A stretch of 59,312 nucleotides of DNA from Bradyrhizobiaceae bacterium (GCA_947475225.1 CANJMQ010000015.1:1-59312), one strand, 5' to 3'. Counted from the stretch's first letter, positions 45,303 through 55,138 are shown. The notes: generated from the letters alone by a model not told the origin. Numbers and translations: made by a program.

Positions 45303-46925
45303 ATGATTCGCATCGACAACGTCAGCAAGCAGAATGGCCATCAGCTTCTGTTCATCGAGGCTTCGGCCACGCTGCACCGGGGTGAGAAGGTGGGGCTTGT
45401 CGGCCCCAACGGGGCTGGCAAGACAACACTGTTCCGGATGATCACCGCGCAGGAAGACCCTGATGAAGGTCAGGTATCGGTCGATCGTGGCATCACCATT
45501 GGTTATTTCAGCCAGGACGTGGGCGAGATGTCGGGCCGCAGCGCGGTGGCCGAGGTGATGGACGGCGCAGGTCCCGTGAGTTCTGTTGCACTGGAACTCA
45601 AGGAGCTCGAGGCTGCCATGGCGGACCCAGAGCGCGCGGAGGAAATGGACCAGTTGATCGAGCGTTATGGCGAGGTGCAGGGGCGCTTCGAGGAATTGGG
45701 CGGCTATGAGCTTGAGAGTCGGGCGCGCGAGGTTTTGGCGGGCCTGAGCTTTGCTCCGGAAATGATGGACGGCGACGTCGGCAACCTTTCGGGCGGCTGG
45801 AAGATGCGCGTGGCGCTGGCCCGCATCCTGCTGATGAAGCCCGACGCCATGCTGCTGGACGAGCCCAGCAACCATCTTGATCTTGAAAGCCTCATCTGGC
45901 TCGAGCAGTTCCTCACGACATATGACGGCATGCTGATGATGACCTCGCATGACCGCGAGTTCATGAATCGCATCGTCTCCAAGATCGTGGAGATCGATGG
46001 CGGCGAACTCAACAGCTACTCCGGCGACTATGAATTCTACGAGCAGCAGCGCGCGCTGAACGAGCGCCAGCAGCAGGCGGCCTTCGAGCGCCAGCAGTCG
46101 ATGCTGGCCAAGGAAATCAAGTTCATCGAGCGTTTCAAGGCGCGCGCCTCGCATGCCGCGCAGGTGCAGAGCCGCGTGAAGAAGCTGGACAAGATCGACC
46201 GGGTTGAACCGCCGAAGCGCCGGCAGACCGTGCTGTTCGATTTTCCGACCGCGCCGCGCTCCGGCGAGGACGTGGTGGCGCTCAGGAACGTGCACAAGCG
46301 CTATGGCAGCCGCAGCATCTACGAGGGCCTCGACTTCCAGGTGCGCCGCAGGGAGCGGTGGTGTGTCATGGGCGTCAACGGCGCTGGAAAATCCACGCTG
46401 CTGAAGCTGGTGACCGGCACGACGGATCCCGACGAGGGCCGCGTCACCATTGGCGGCAGCGTGAAGCTGGGTTACTTCGCGCAGCATGCCATGGAGCTTC
46501 TGGAGGGCGAGCACACGGTGTTCCAGTCGCTGGAGACCGCCTTTCCGCAGGCCGCGCAGGGCTCGCTGCGTGCACTTGCAGGTTGCTTCGGCTTTTCCGG
46601 TGACGACGTCGACAAGAGGTGCCGCGTGCTGTCCGGCGGCGAGAAGGCGCGCCTCGTCATGGCGCGCATGCTCTATGACCCGCCGAACTTCCTGGTGCTG
46701 GACGAGCCCACCAACCACCTCGATCTGCTGACCAAGGAAATGCTCATCAAGGCGCTTGCAGACTACGACGGCACCATGCTGTTCGTCTCGCATGACCGGC
46801 ACTTCCTCGCCGCTCTTTCAAACCGTGTCCTTGAACTGACGCCGGAGGGCATCCACCAGTACGGCGGCGGCTATACCGAATATGTCGCCAGCACTGGGCA
46901 AGAGGCGCCGGGCATTCACACCTGA
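45303..46925 (+). CDS. ABC-F family ATPase
   Basis: A 540-residue soluble twin-ATPase without membrane domains. Domain 1 has GPNGAGKTT, LSGGWKMRVALAR and MLLDEPSNHLD. A charged coiled linker (about 250-300, QQRALNERQQQAAFERQQ) is the ribosome P-site-tRNA interaction motif. Domain 2 has GVNGAGKST, LSGGEKARLVMAR and LVLDEPTNHLD. The ATG at 45303 has AAGGG upstream. The family acts on the ribosome in translation control or antibiotic protection; the house-keeping YbiT/Uup type is likeliest here. Confidence 0.93.
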   Translation: MIRIDNVSKQNGHQLLFIEASATLHRGEKVGLVGPNGAGKTTLFRMITAQEDPDEGQVSVDRGITIGYFSQDVGEMSGRSAVAEVMDGAGPVSSVALELKELEAAMADPERAEEMDQLIERYGEVQGRFEELGGYELESRAREVLAGLSFAPEMMDGDVGNLSGGWKMRVALARILLMKPDAMLLDEPSNHLDLESLIWLEQFLTTYDGMLMMTSHDREFMNRIVSKIVEIDGGELNSYSGDYEFYEQQRALNERQQQAAFERQQSMLAKEIKFIERFKARASHAAQVQSRVKKLDKIDRVEPPKRRQTVLFDFPTAPRSGEDVVALRNVHKRYGSRSIYEGLDFQVRRRERWCVMGVNGAGKSTLLKLVTGTTDPDEGRVTIGGSVKLGYFAQHAMELLEGEHTVFQSLETAFPQAAQGSLRALAGCFGFSGDDVDKRCRVLSGGEKARLVMARMLYDPPNFLVLDEPTNHLDLLTKEMLIKALADYDGTMLFVSHDRHFLAALSNRVLELTPEGIHQYGGGYTEYVASTGQEAPGIHT

Positions 46926-47092
46926 GGCCGGAGCGAGCAGCGGTCTGTCCTCCAAAATGGGCCGGACCGTCGCCTCAACGGCAGGTGTCGCCCATGCGCC
47001 CCTTACGCCATATGCATCCTTTGATCCACATCAACGGGTTCGGCGCCCAGTGACCTAGACTGGTGGAAACAGGTCACATGGAGGGGCACAAG

Positions 47093-48802
47093 ATGACGCT
47101 CACCCGCAATCTCCTGGCACAGGGCTTTGCGCTGGGCCTTCTGTCAACTTCCGCATTGGCCGGGCAGGCGGATGTCGCCTTCGTCAATGGCAGGTTCTGG
47201 ACGGTGAACCCCGCCCAGTCCGAGGCGGCGGCCGTGGCCGTGAAGAATGGTGTCTTCGTTGCCGTCGGTACCACGGCTGAAATCACCGCGCTCGCCGATG
47301 CAACTACCAAGGTGATCGATCTTCATGGCCAGCGCGTGCTGCCGGGCCTCATCGATGCCCACACCCATCCGCTCGAGACACTGTGGATGAAGTCCGACTG
47401 GGTCGACGCCCGCTATCCTGAGACGCCGTCGGTCGCGGTGGCGCTCACCAACATTGCCACGCGCGTCGGAACCTCGGCGCCGGGGGACTGGATCTTTGTT
47501 GCCTGCGTATCGGCATCCGAAAACAAATTTGCCGAGAAGCGGCTGCCCACCAGGGCGGAACTCGACGAGGTTGCGCCCGGCAACCCGGTCATCCTTGCCA
47601 ATGGCGCACATATGGCGGTGGTCAACAGCAAGGCGCTTGAAGCGCTCGGCATCACCAAGGGGATGACAAGGTTGCCCAAGGGCGGCGGCGTTCTCACCGA
47701 TGCTGATGGCAACCCGACAGGCGTCATCACTGATGGCTTCGCCGATATACCCAGCGCGCCCAAGCCGGCGGAAGTTATTGCTTACTACGGCCAGGGTATT
47801 GCGCAATTCTGGAACCAGTATGGCTTCACCTCGATGCTTGCCATCACGCCCCACCAGGTCGTGCCGGCGCTGCAGGCGGTGAGCCAGTCCGTGAAGCAGC
47901 CGAACATCCGCTACACCGTGTCCGTGTGGGGAGCCCCGGACGGCAAGGACCTGCCGGACGACCTCAGTGCCTTTGACATGCCCAAGGACGCGGACCCCAA
48001 CTATTACCGCTTCGCTGGCATCAAGGCCTGGGTGGACGGCGAGAACGACGCTCGCACCGGCTACATGTATGACCCCTATGAGGGCCACTTCGACATCGAC
48101 CCGGCTGGCGGCCGTGGAACGCTGGTGACGCCGCAGGTGGAAGCCAATGCCTTCGTCGATCTCGCCCGCCGCAACAATCGCCTTGCCATGCTGCATTGTT
48201 CCGGCGATGCCGCCACCGACATCTGCCTCACCGCCTATGAGAGAGATGCCGCCGCAACGCCTCACGCCTCCATGCGCAGGATCGAGCATTTCGGCATGTT
48301 CCAGTTGAGTGACGCACAACTGCAGCGGGCCCAGGCGCTGAAGAAGACTGGCCTCTATATTTCCGTTCAGCCGATCTGGCTCACCGAACTCGTCAAGGCC
48401 GATTTCGAGAACATGGGTGCCGAGCGCGCCAGCACGGGATACAAGTTCGAGACCATGATCAAGGCAGGTCTCGAGCCCGCGGCCAGCACAGACATGACGG
48501 GTCTCTATCTCGGCAATATTGATCCGTTCAAGGCCATGCAGGCGCTCGTCACGCGCCAGTCCGACATGGGCCTGTTCGAGCCGGAGGAGGCCGTCTCTGT
48601 TCAGGATGCGATCAGGATGTGGACGGTCTGGCCAGCTAAGTCGCTGGGCGAGGCGGAGCATCGCGGCTCCATCGAGGTCGGCAAGCTCGCTGACATGACA
48701 GTGCTGACGCAGGACATTCTGTCGGTGCCCGGTGACAAAATCGCCGAGACGCAGGCGGCTGAAACCATCGTTGGAGGCCGGGTCGTCTATACGCGGCCGT
48801 AA
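47093..48802 (+). CDS. Exported amidohydrolase, YtcJ-type (Amidohydro_3)
   Basis: A 569-residue protein from the ATG at 47093 (GGAGGGG upstream; earlier in-frame GTG and ATG codons are poorer). It has a signal peptide ending in SALA. The metal-binding start of the barrel is GLIDAHTHP. Later features are ARTGYMYDPYEG, LHCSGDAATD and the end VGKLADMTVLTQDILSV. This group hydrolyses amides, often N-substituted, in the periplasm. It is monocistronic as far as can be seen; substrate unknown. Confidence 0.9.
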   Translation: MTLTRNLLAQGFALGLLSTSALAGQADVAFVNGRFWTVNPAQSEAAAVAVKNGVFVAVGTTAEITALADATTKVIDLHGQRVLPGLIDAHTHPLETLWMKSDWVDARYPETPSVAVALTNIATRVGTSAPGDWIFVACVSASENKFAEKRLPTRAELDEVAPGNPVILANGAHMAVVNSKALEALGITKGMTRLPKGGGVLTDADGNPTGVITDGFADIPSAPKPAEVIAYYGQGIAQFWNQYGFTSMLAITPHQVVPALQAVSQSVKQPNIRYTVSVWGAPDGKDLPDDLSAFDMPKDADPNYYRFAGIKAWVDGENDARTGYMYDPYEGHFDIDPAGGRGTLVTPQVEANAFVDLARRNNRLAMLHCSGDAATDICLTAYERDAAATPHASMRRIEHFGMFQLSDAQLQRAQALKKTGLYISVQPIWLTELVKADFENMGAERASTGYKFETMIKAGLEPAASTDMTGLYLGNIDPFKAMQALVTRQSDMGLFEPEEAVSVQDAIRMWTVWPAKSLGEAEHRGSIEVGKLADMTVLTQDILSVPGDKIAETQAAETIVGGRVVYTRP

Positions 48803-49158
48803 TGCCACGTGGTGTCTCGATGGCGAACATCACCAGCTGGCCGAGGCCGAGGTTCCATTGCCGCAGCACGTTCAATGGCGGCGTGGACCAGGCGGGGAGC
48901 TCCTGAAAACCGGTCCGCAGATCTGCGGGGAATGGTGGTGACGGCAACTGTCCGGTCAGTCGGCCGGTTGTGTCCTGTCGGGCGCCTCGAAGTGGCGGGG
49001 GGCGTCGCTGATGCTGGTTGCAGTCCGGCTGCTTCGTCTGTTCGCTGTTGCGCGAGTTGGGATCGGCCGTGTGGCGTGCTACGGATCAAACCCGAGGTTG
49101 CCAATGCAGGTGAGGGCTGCGAGACTGACGCGATCAGTCTCGCATACGGAGCGGCACC
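48803..49158. other. Intergenic stretch, no gene seen
   Basis: About 355 bases between the amidohydrolase and the FucU-like gene. Minus-strand frames exist but have no ribosome site or family likeness. No clear promoter for the sugar cluster can be picked. Confidence 0.4.
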
Positions 49159-49611
49159 ATGCTGAAGAACATTCCCGCCACACTCAGCCCCGATCTCATG
49201 TGGTGCCTCGCTTCCATGGGCCATGGCGAACGTCTGGTTCTGGTGGACCGCAATTTCCCCGCCCATGACGTGGCGCGCCATACGAGCACCGGCAAACTCA
49301 TCGAGCTCCCCGGCCTCGACATCTCGCAGGCCACCCGCGCCATCCTCTCAGTGATGCCGCTTGACGACTTCATCCCGGCCCCCGTCGCACGCATGCAGGT
49401 GGTGGGCGATCCCGGCAAGCTCCTGCCGATGCAGGCGGAGGTGCATCAGATCGCAAAGGATGCCGAAGGCCGCGATGTCGGCATGGAGGCGTTGGAGCGT
49501 TTCTCCTTCTACGAGGCCGCAAAGCAGGGCTTCTGCGTGGTGCGGACCTCGGAGTTCCGCCCCTATGGCTGCTTCCTGTTCACCATGGGCGTGATCTTCG
49601 ACAAGAGGTGA
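49159..49611 (+). CDS. RbsD/FucU-family sugar mutarotase
   Basis: A 150-residue protein with the family layout: LSPDLMWCLASMGHGERLVLVDRNFPA (substrate His in GHG and the DRNFP motif), LPGLDISQATRAILSVMPLDD, and the C-terminal FVVRTSE-RPYGCFLF-like end. These enzymes interconvert anomers of fucose, ribose or related sugars before phosphorylation. It is convergent with the PfkB kinase gene. Together with the kinases, isomerase and transporter nearby it indicates a sugar or polyol pathway. Confidence 0.9.
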   Translation: MLKNIPATLSPDLMWCLASMGHGERLVLVDRNFPAHDVARHTSTGKLIELPGLDISQATRAILSVMPLDDFIPAPVARMQVVGDPGKLLPMQAEVHQIAKDAEGRDVGMEALERFSFYEAAKQGFCVVRTSEFRPYGCFLFTMGVIFDKR

Positions 49612-49660
49612 GGGGACTCGCATTTCCTCCACGCATCATGCGCGGACTTGACCCGCTCAT

Positions 49661-49690
49661 TTTTTTCGGGATCGCCGGGTCAAACCCGGT
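49661..49690. terminator. Hairpin between convergent genes (extragenic palindrome type)
   Basis: GCCGGGT-CAA-ACCCGGT (49674-49690) preceded by a T run (49661-49666) lies between the ends of the mutarotase and PfkB genes. It looks like the common alphaproteobacterial GATCGCCGGGTCAA extragenic element. It could terminate the minus-strand transcript best, because on that strand a run of A/T-rich bases (AAAAAA on plus is absent, TTTTTT on plus) follows less clearly; direction is uncertain. Confidence 0.5.
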
Positions 49691-49707
49691 GATGATGAAA
49701 TTGGGTG

Positions 49708-50562
49708 TCAGCCCACTTGCGCCGTCGATACGAACCGCCCCGCCGCCGCCGTCGCGAAGTGGCAGGCACCTTCGATCCCGTCTCCCGCCGCAAGGCATGC
49801 GGCGAGCGCACCACAGAAGCAGTCTCCCGCGCCGTGGCTGGAGATCAGGGTAACTGGCAGGGCAGGGATATCCGTCCACCTGCCATCTCGCGTCATCAAC
49901 ATCAGACCATCGCCGCCGCGCGTCAGCACAACGTCGCGCGAAGGTGAATGCAACGCGGTGAGGGCCTTCGCCATGTCGTCCTCGCCGGACAGCATTGCCG
50001 CCTCGACGCGGTTGACGACGAGGACGTCGACGAAGGCAAGGAACTGGGGTGACATCTTCCGCGCCGGCGCGGCATTGAGCACGATGCGCGCGCCCTTTGC
50101 CTTTGCAGCCTTCGCCGCTGCTAGGCTTACGGGTTCAGGAATCTCGTTCTGCAGAAGCAGCACCTTTGCATCCCACAGAGGCGACCACGCGGACACGATG
50201 GCCGCCGCGTCGATGCTGAGATTGGCGCCCGACACGACGACGGCGCCATACTCGCCACTGTCTTCACTGATCGCAACGCTCATGCCGCTGCCCTGTGTGG
50301 CATCGATGCCCACACATGCGATGTCGACATTTGCCGCCACGAGGTTGGCGCGCAGGCGCTCGCCGAAGTCATCCTGGCCCGTCTGCCCGCCAAACGCAGT
50401 GCGGGCGCCGAAGCGGGCGGCGGCCACGGCCTGGTTGCCGCCCTTGCCGCCACATTTGTAGTGCCACGACGAGCCGACCAGCGTCTCGTCACGGCCGGGT
50501 AGGCGCGGGGCTGCCACCATGATGTCGAGATGCAGGCTGCCGACAACCGCGACCTCGATCAT
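49708..50562 (-). CDS. PfkB-family (ribokinase-like) carbohydrate kinase
   Basis: A 284-residue kinase. The ATG at 50562 overlaps the end of the isomerase gene. The N-terminus VAVVGSLHLDIMVAAPRLP and the substrate motif GGKGGNQAVAAARFGA are ribokinase hallmarks. The anion-hole/catalytic motif is HGAGDCFCGALAA (catalytic Asp in GAGD). It transfers phosphate from ATP to a sugar hydroxyl in the cytoplasm. At 284 residues it is a little shorter than typical ribokinase but has both signature motifs. The substrate is unknown. Confidence 0.92.
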   Translation of the reverse strand: MIEVAVVGSLHLDIMVAAPRLPGRDETLVGSSWHYKCGGKGGNQAVAAARFGARTAFGGQTGQDDFGERLRANLVAANVDIACVGIDATQGSGMSVAISEDSGEYGAVVVSGANLSIDAAAIVSAWSPLWDAKVLLLQNEIPEPVSLAAAKAAKAKGARIVLNAAPARKMSPQFLAFVDVLVVNRVEAAMLSGEDDMAKALTALHSPSRDVVLTRGGDGLMLMTRDGRWTDIPALPVTLISSHGAGDCFCGALAACLAAGDGIEGACHFATAAAGRFVSTAQVG

Positions 50563-51557
50563 GCCGCACCATAAAGGGCGGTCTGCAGGATACGCTGGCT
50601 CGCCACCGCGTCCTGCGCGGCAATCGCCGCATCCAGCGCCGTGTTTCTGCGCAAGCGGTCGAGCACGCGGCACATGCCCTCGACGGCGGAAATATTGGCG
50701 GAGCATTCAGCGACGGGATCAAGGCCAACGGCATCGGGGAAGGTGTCGAAATAGATGGCGTTGCGATAGCCGAGCTTTTCCAGTGTGTAGAGCAGTTCGA
50801 GCGTCTGGATGACATGCACGCTGCCCACCACCAGGCCATCGTCACGCTTGGCGTATCCATCGTTCAGATGCACGCCCAGCAAGCGGCTGCGACGATGGAT
50901 CAGGGCGGCGGCATAGGCCGGCATCTCGTCGGCATAGAGCACATGCGCGAAATCGAGTGTTACACCCATGTTCTTGGCGTTGACGTCTGAGACCATCAGC
51001 AGCGTCGTTGCCACATCGGGCAGCAGTGAGAAGGCGCGCGGCTCGTTGGGCTTGTATTCGATCGATATGTCGATTGCGGGATTGTGCGCGGCAATCACGG
51101 TAAGTGCCTCGGCCGTCTCATCCCACAGGCGCAGGTAATCCGCCTGGAAGGAATAGTCGAAGCCGTCCTGGCCCAGCCACAGCGTCATCAGGTCGCCGCC
51201 CGCCTCCGACAGCGCATCGAGCCCACGCAGCGTCAGGTCCAGCGCCTTGGTGCGCATGCCTTTGTCCGGGTGGCAGAGCGCACCCTTCTTGAAGCCGGGG
51301 TCAGAATAATAGCGCATGGCAAAGCCGTTGAGGCTGATACCCAGGCTGTCCAGCTTGGCGCGGATATCCTTCGCGTTCGTCCCCTCCAGATGGTCCGGAA
51401 AGTTGAAGTCCACGGCCGAGAGGCCCGGCACCGTGGCGGCCCGCTCGATCAGGTCGAGCGAGGTGATGCGATTGCGGCCGGGCCATACCCCGGCTGCATC
51501 AGCCTTGAAGCCATTGAGCCTTGTTGCATAGTCGAAGCGGGTCTTGGCTGTGGTCAC
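50559..51557 (-). CDS. Sugar isomerase/epimerase, TIM-barrel (xylose-isomerase-like)
   Basis: A 332-residue TIM barrel of the AP-endonuclease-2/xylose-isomerase-like superfamily. The GTG start (51557) has AAGAGG upstream. Metal-ligand-like positions are SIEYKP (Glu), LDFAHVLY (Asp, His) and LGVHLNDG (His), with YFDTFPD late in the barrel. It is translationally coupled to the PfkB kinase downstream (ATGA). It most likely interconverts a ketose/aldose or epimerises the sugar that the kinase phosphorylates. It is divergent from the M42 peptidase gene. Confidence 0.88.
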   Translation of the reverse strand: MTTAKTRFDYATRLNGFKADAAGVWPGRNRITSLDLIERAATVPGLSAVDFNFPDHLEGTNAKDIRAKLDSLGISLNGFAMRYYSDPGFKKGALCHPDKGMRTKALDLTLRGLDALSEAGGDLMTLWLGQDGFDYSFQADYLRLWDETAEALTVIAAHNPAIDISIEYKPNEPRAFSLLPDVATTLLMVSDVNAKNMGVTLDFAHVLYADEMPAYAAALIHRRSRLLGVHLNDGYAKRDDGLVVGSVHVIQTLELLYTLEKLGYRNAIYFDTFPDAVGLDPVAECSANISAVEGMCRVLDRLRRNTALDAAIAAQDAVASQRILQTALYGAA

Positions 51558-51636
51558 GTCATGGCCTCTTGGCTTGCGGCGGATCTGTGCTTCCGTTACC
51601 AATTCGGGGAGAGAATTGAAAGGGAACGCCTGAACC

Positions 51637-52734
51637 ATGCAGGACCGGATCAAGCGCTGGACCAGGGAACTGATGATGATCCCCGGGCTTTCCGGCTTCG
51701 AGGGCAATGTGCGGCGCTACATCAGGGCGGAACTGACCAAACTGGGGATCAAGTCCCGCACCGACATGCTGGGCAACCTCATTGCCACCATCGAGGGCGA
51801 CACCAACCTCCCCTCCGTCATGCTCATCGCCCACATGGACCAGTTGGGGCTCATCGTTCGCAAGATCGAAGCCTCGGGCCTGATCCGCGCTGAGCGGGTG
51901 GGCGGCGTGCCGGAGCGGGCATTGGCCGCGCAGGAGGTGCTGCTGTCGGTCGGCAACGGACGGACCGTGCCGGGCATCATCGCCAACAAGAGCCACCACG
52001 CCACGACGCCGGACGAAAAATACCGCGTGGTGCCCTATCAGGAGCTCTACATCGACTGCGGGTTCGCGAGTGCCGGTGAGGCGCTTGCGGCGGGCATCAA
52101 TGTCGGAACACCCATTGTCTATGCCCCCAACTTCGTGGAACTGGCGGGCGGGCGCATTGGCGGCACCTCGGTGGACGATCGGGCAGCCTGTGCCGTGATG
52201 CTGGAGCTGGCGCGCGCGTCAAAGGACGTGCTGCCTACCATGCACCTCGTGTTCTCGGTGCTGGAGGAGTTCAACCTGCGCGGCGCCGTCACCGCGGCAC
52301 AGGTGCTGCAGCCCGACATCTGCATCCAGCTTGACCTCGCCCTGGCCACCGACACGCCGGACATGGGCCAGCGCGGCGACGTCAGGCTTGGCGTTGGACC
52401 AGTCATGAGCATGTTCAGCTTCCATGGCCGCGGCACGCTCAACGGCTGCATCCCGCATCCGGCGCTGGTGCAGTTGTTCCAACAGACGGCAGACGCGGAA
52501 AAGATCAACCTGCAGCGCTCGGCTCACATCGGCGCGCTGACCGAGACGTCCTATGTGCAACTCGTGGGCAAGGGCGTCGCCTGCATCGATATGGGCTTCC
52601 CGGCCCGCTACACGCATTCGGCACTCGAAGTCTGCGACCTCGCCGATCTCGAAAGCCTCACCAAGCTGCTCATCTCGGCGCTGCAGCGGATCGACCCCCG
52701 CTTCTCGCTCGACAGGGACGATCACCTCGAATGA
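51637..52734 (+). CDS. M42-family metallopeptidase/glucanase-like protein
   Basis: A 365-residue protein with the M42 layout: LSGFEGNVRRYI, LIAHMDQLGLIV (metal His/Asp region; the usual Glu after Asp is Gln), TSVDDRAACAVMLEL (bridging Asp), SVLEEFNLRGA (catalytic Glu pair) and the last metal His in GFPARYTHSALEV. The family contains dodecameric aminopeptidases and proteins first called endoglucanases. It overlaps the FGGY kinase start, an unusual partner for a peptidase, so it may act on a sugar conjugate. Confidence 0.9.
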   Translation: MQDRIKRWTRELMMIPGLSGFEGNVRRYIRAELTKLGIKSRTDMLGNLIATIEGDTNLPSVMLIAHMDQLGLIVRKIEASGLIRAERVGGVPERALAAQEVLLSVGNGRTVPGIIANKSHHATTPDEKYRVVPYQELYIDCGFASAGEALAAGINVGTPIVYAPNFVELAGGRIGGTSVDDRAACAVMLELARASKDVLPTMHLVFSVLEEFNLRGAVTAAQVLQPDICIQLDLALATDTPDMGQRGDVRLGVGPVMSMFSFHGRGTLNGCIPHPALVQLFQQTADAEKINLQRSAHIGALTETSYVQLVGKGVACIDMGFPARYTHSALEVCDLADLESLTKLLISALQRIDPRFSLDRDDHLE

Positions 52735-54212
52735 AGCACTATCTGGGCGTCGACATCGGCACCTTCGAGACCAAGGGGGTGATTGTGACCGCCTCGGGCG
52801 AGATCGTGGCGCAAGCCGCGCGGCCCCACAGGATGCAGGTGCCGCAGCCCGGCTGGGCCGAGCATGATGCCGAGCAGGACTGGTGGGGCGACTTTGTCTT
52901 TGTGACACGCAAGATGCTGGCCGACAGCGGCATCGCACCTGCCTCCATCGCCGGCATTGGCGCCAGCGGCATCGGCCCCTGCATGCTGCCGGTGGATTTG
53001 GCAGGCAATCCGCTGATGAATGCCGTGCTCTATGGCGTCGACACGCGCGCCGCGCGGGAGATCGAGGAGTTGACGCAGCAAATCGGCGAGGACACGATCC
53101 TTGAGCGCTGCGGAAATGCGCTCACCTCGCAGGCCGTCGGCCCCAAGATCCTGTGGCTGAAGCGCAACCGGCCGGAGATCTTCGCCAGCACGCACAAGAT
53201 CCTCAATTCCAGTTCCTTTCTCGTCCACCGTCTCACCGGGCGCTACACCATCGATCATTATTCGGCTGGCAACTTCAGTCCCTTCTACCTCGCTGACAGG
53301 CAAGGCTGGAGCGACGAACTGGCCCCCGGCATCATCCCGATGGGCATGTTGCCGGAACTGATGTGGACCACCGACGTGGCGGGTCATGTCACGGCGAAGG
53401 CCGCTGCGGAGACGGGGCTTGCCGAGGGCACGCCCGTCATCGCCGGCACCATCGATGCCGCAGCCGAGGCGGTGAGCGTCGGCGTGCTGAATTCCGGCGA
53501 CCTGATGCTGATGTATGGCTCCACCATCTTCACCATCCTCATCACGGACGCGCGCGTGCGTGATGGCCGCCTATGGTATGCGCCGTGGCTATTCCCCGGC
53601 CAGCATGGTTCGATGGCGGGATTGTCAACCAGCGGCACGCTCACCCACTGGTTCCGCGAGAATTTCGCGAGGGAACTGCCGCCCGAGACGGCGGTGATCA
53701 AGCTGACCAAGGAGGCTGAAGCCTCGCCGCCCGGCGCCAAGGACCTCGTGCTGCTCCCCTATTTCTCCGGTGAGCGCACGCCGATCCATGACACCAAGGC
53801 CAAGGGCATCCTCTTTGGCCTCGACCTTACCCACAATCGCGGTGACATGTTCCGCGCCGTGCTGGAAGGCATCGCGCACGGCACGCGCCATGTGTTCGAA
53901 ACCTATGCCGAAGCAGGCCAGGCACCGCAAACCGTCTATGCGGTGGGCGGCGGCACCAAGAACCGCGTGTGGTCAGAGGCGACCTCCGACATCAGCGGAC
54001 TCACGCAGGTGCTGCGGCAGAAGACCATTGGCGCATCCTATGGCGACGCCTTCCTCGCGGCGCTGGCGCTGGGGGATGTGAATCCCGTCGACATCGACCG
54101 GTGGAACCCCGTCGCCTCCTCAATCACGCCGCACGGGGATTTGAAGACGATGTATGACCGTCAGCATGCGGTGTTCCGCGGGCTTTATCCGGCGACGAAG
54201 CCGTTTCTCTAA
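52731..54212 (+). CDS. FGGY-family carbohydrate kinase (xylulokinase-like)
   Basis: A 493-residue kinase with the ATP-binding/actin-fold start GVDIGTFETKGVIV. The first lobe includes GWAEHDAEQDWW; the second has the adenosine motif YAVGGGTKNRVWSEATSDISGLTQ typical of xylulokinase/glycerol kinase relatives. It phosphorylates a ketose or polyol in the cytoplasm. It is coupled by ATGA to the M42 gene and converges on the transporter operon. Which sugar it uses cannot be read from the sequence. Confidence 0.92.
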   Translation: MKHYLGVDIGTFETKGVIVTASGEIVAQAARPHRMQVPQPGWAEHDAEQDWWGDFVFVTRKMLADSGIAPASIAGIGASGIGPCMLPVDLAGNPLMNAVLYGVDTRAAREIEELTQQIGEDTILERCGNALTSQAVGPKILWLKRNRPEIFASTHKILNSSSFLVHRLTGRYTIDHYSAGNFSPFYLADRQGWSDELAPGIIPMGMLPELMWTTDVAGHVTAKAAAETGLAEGTPVIAGTIDAAAEAVSVGVLNSGDLMLMYGSTIFTILITDARVRDGRLWYAPWLFPGQHGSMAGLSTSGTLTHWFRENFARELPPETAVIKLTKEAEASPPGAKDLVLLPYFSGERTPIHDTKAKGILFGLDLTHNRGDMFRAVLEGIAHGTRHVFETYAEAGQAPQTVYAVGGGTKNRVWSEATSDISGLTQVLRQKTIGASYGDAFLAALALGDVNPVDIDRWNPVASSITPHGDLKTMYDRQHAVFRGLYPATKPFL

Positions 54213-54234
54213 GCACATACCAAACGACCATCGC

Positions 54235-54250
54235 CCCGGCTTTCGCCGGG
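54235..54250. repeat. Extragenic palindrome between convergent genes
   Basis: CCCGGCTTTCGCCGGG with flanking CG..ATGACG is a short perfect hairpin (6-bp arms, TTTC loop) of the REP-like class scattered through many alphaproteobacterial genomes. It lies in the 55 bases between the FGGY kinase and the permease gene, both of which end here, and may serve as a two-way terminator. Confidence 0.6.
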
Positions 54251-54267
54251 ATGACGCCAACTCCAAT

Positions 54268-55137
54268 CTACTTGACCGACCCCGTCGTCAGGCCCTTCAC
54301 GATGTAGCGCTCAAGGAAGATGCCGATGATGATCAGCGGCAGAATGGCGGCGGAGGAGAGTGCAGCCATCGACCACCACGAGATGCCCTGCGAGCCGGTC
54401 TGGCTCGCTACCATCACAGGTAGCGTCTTGGCGTAGCTCGACGTCAGCAGGGCCGCGAAGAAATACTCGTTCCAGCACAGGATGACGGAGAGGATGAAGG
54501 CTGCCACCATGCCGGGCAGCGCAATCGGCAGGATGATGAGGAAGAAGGCGCCCCAGATCGAGCAGCCGTCGACGAGAGCTGCCTGTTCCAGCTCCTGCGG
54601 GATGGTGTCGAACTGGTCCTTCATGATCCAGATGACGATGGGAAGCACCGACAGCGTGTAGATGAGGATCAGGCCGATCATCGAGTCGAGGAGTGCGAGC
54701 TCCTTGTAGAGGACGAGGAAGGGCATGGCGAGCACGACTGGCGGCAGGATCAGCTGCGACAGGAAGAAGAATGAGATGTCGCGGTTCTTCCAGATCTTCC
54801 AGTGATACGAAAAACGGCTCAACCCATAGGCTGCCATGGAGCCCAGGATGAGCGCCAGGACGGAAGCGCCGACCGAGGCCTGGATCGAGTTCCAGAAGCG
54901 CTTGATGAATTCAACGCGCGGGGTGGACTCGGTGAAGATCGTGTCGGGTGACAGGCCGATGGCACGCAGGCCCAGCCAGTTCGGCGTGAAGTCCACCCAC
55001 GGGATGATGTTGCCCATCTGTACGTCCTTGGCCACCTTGAAGGTGGTGGAGAAGGTCCAGAAGATCGGGAACAGGGCGATCACCGTCCAGATGATGAGTG
55101 CGGCGTAGATCAGGATGCGCTTGACCACATGAGGCAT
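54268..55137 (-). CDS. Carbohydrate ABC permease, MalG-like
   Basis: A 289-residue inner-membrane permease from the ATG at 55137, one base after the MalF-like stop. It has six helices and the EAA loop ELEQAALVDGCSIWGAFFLIILPIALPG (about 185-212). The C-terminus GIFLERYIVKGLTTGSVK is the classic MalG-family end. It forms the sugar channel with the preceding gene and is the last gene of a four-gene operon (ATPase, binding protein, two permeases). Confidence 0.93.
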   Translation of the reverse strand: MPHVVKRILIYAALIIWTVIALFPIFWTFSTTFKVAKDVQMGNIIPWVDFTPNWLGLRAIGLSPDTIFTESTPRVEFIKRFWNSIQASVGASVLALILGSMAAYGLSRFSYHWKIWKNRDISFFFLSQLILPPVVLAMPFLVLYKELALLDSMIGLILIYTLSVLPIVIWIMKDQFDTIPQELEQAALVDGCSIWGAFFLIILPIALPGMVAAFILSVILCWNEYFFAALLTSSYAKTLPVMVASQTGSQGISWWSMAALSSAAILPLIIIGIFLERYIVKGLTTGSVK

Positions 55138-55138
55138 G

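Noticed and set aside
45150..46802. A 550-codon minus-strand frame over the ABC-F gene
   Set aside because: Antisense shadow; all ABC-F motifs are on the plus strand.
47144..48808. A 554-codon minus-strand frame over the amidohydrolase
   Set aside because: Antisense shadow; the amidohydrolase has signal peptide and metal motif on the plus strand.
49661..54250. Extragenic palindromes as a CRISPR or mobile repeat
   Set aside because: Single unrelated copies between convergent genes; no regular spacing, spacers or cas genes.
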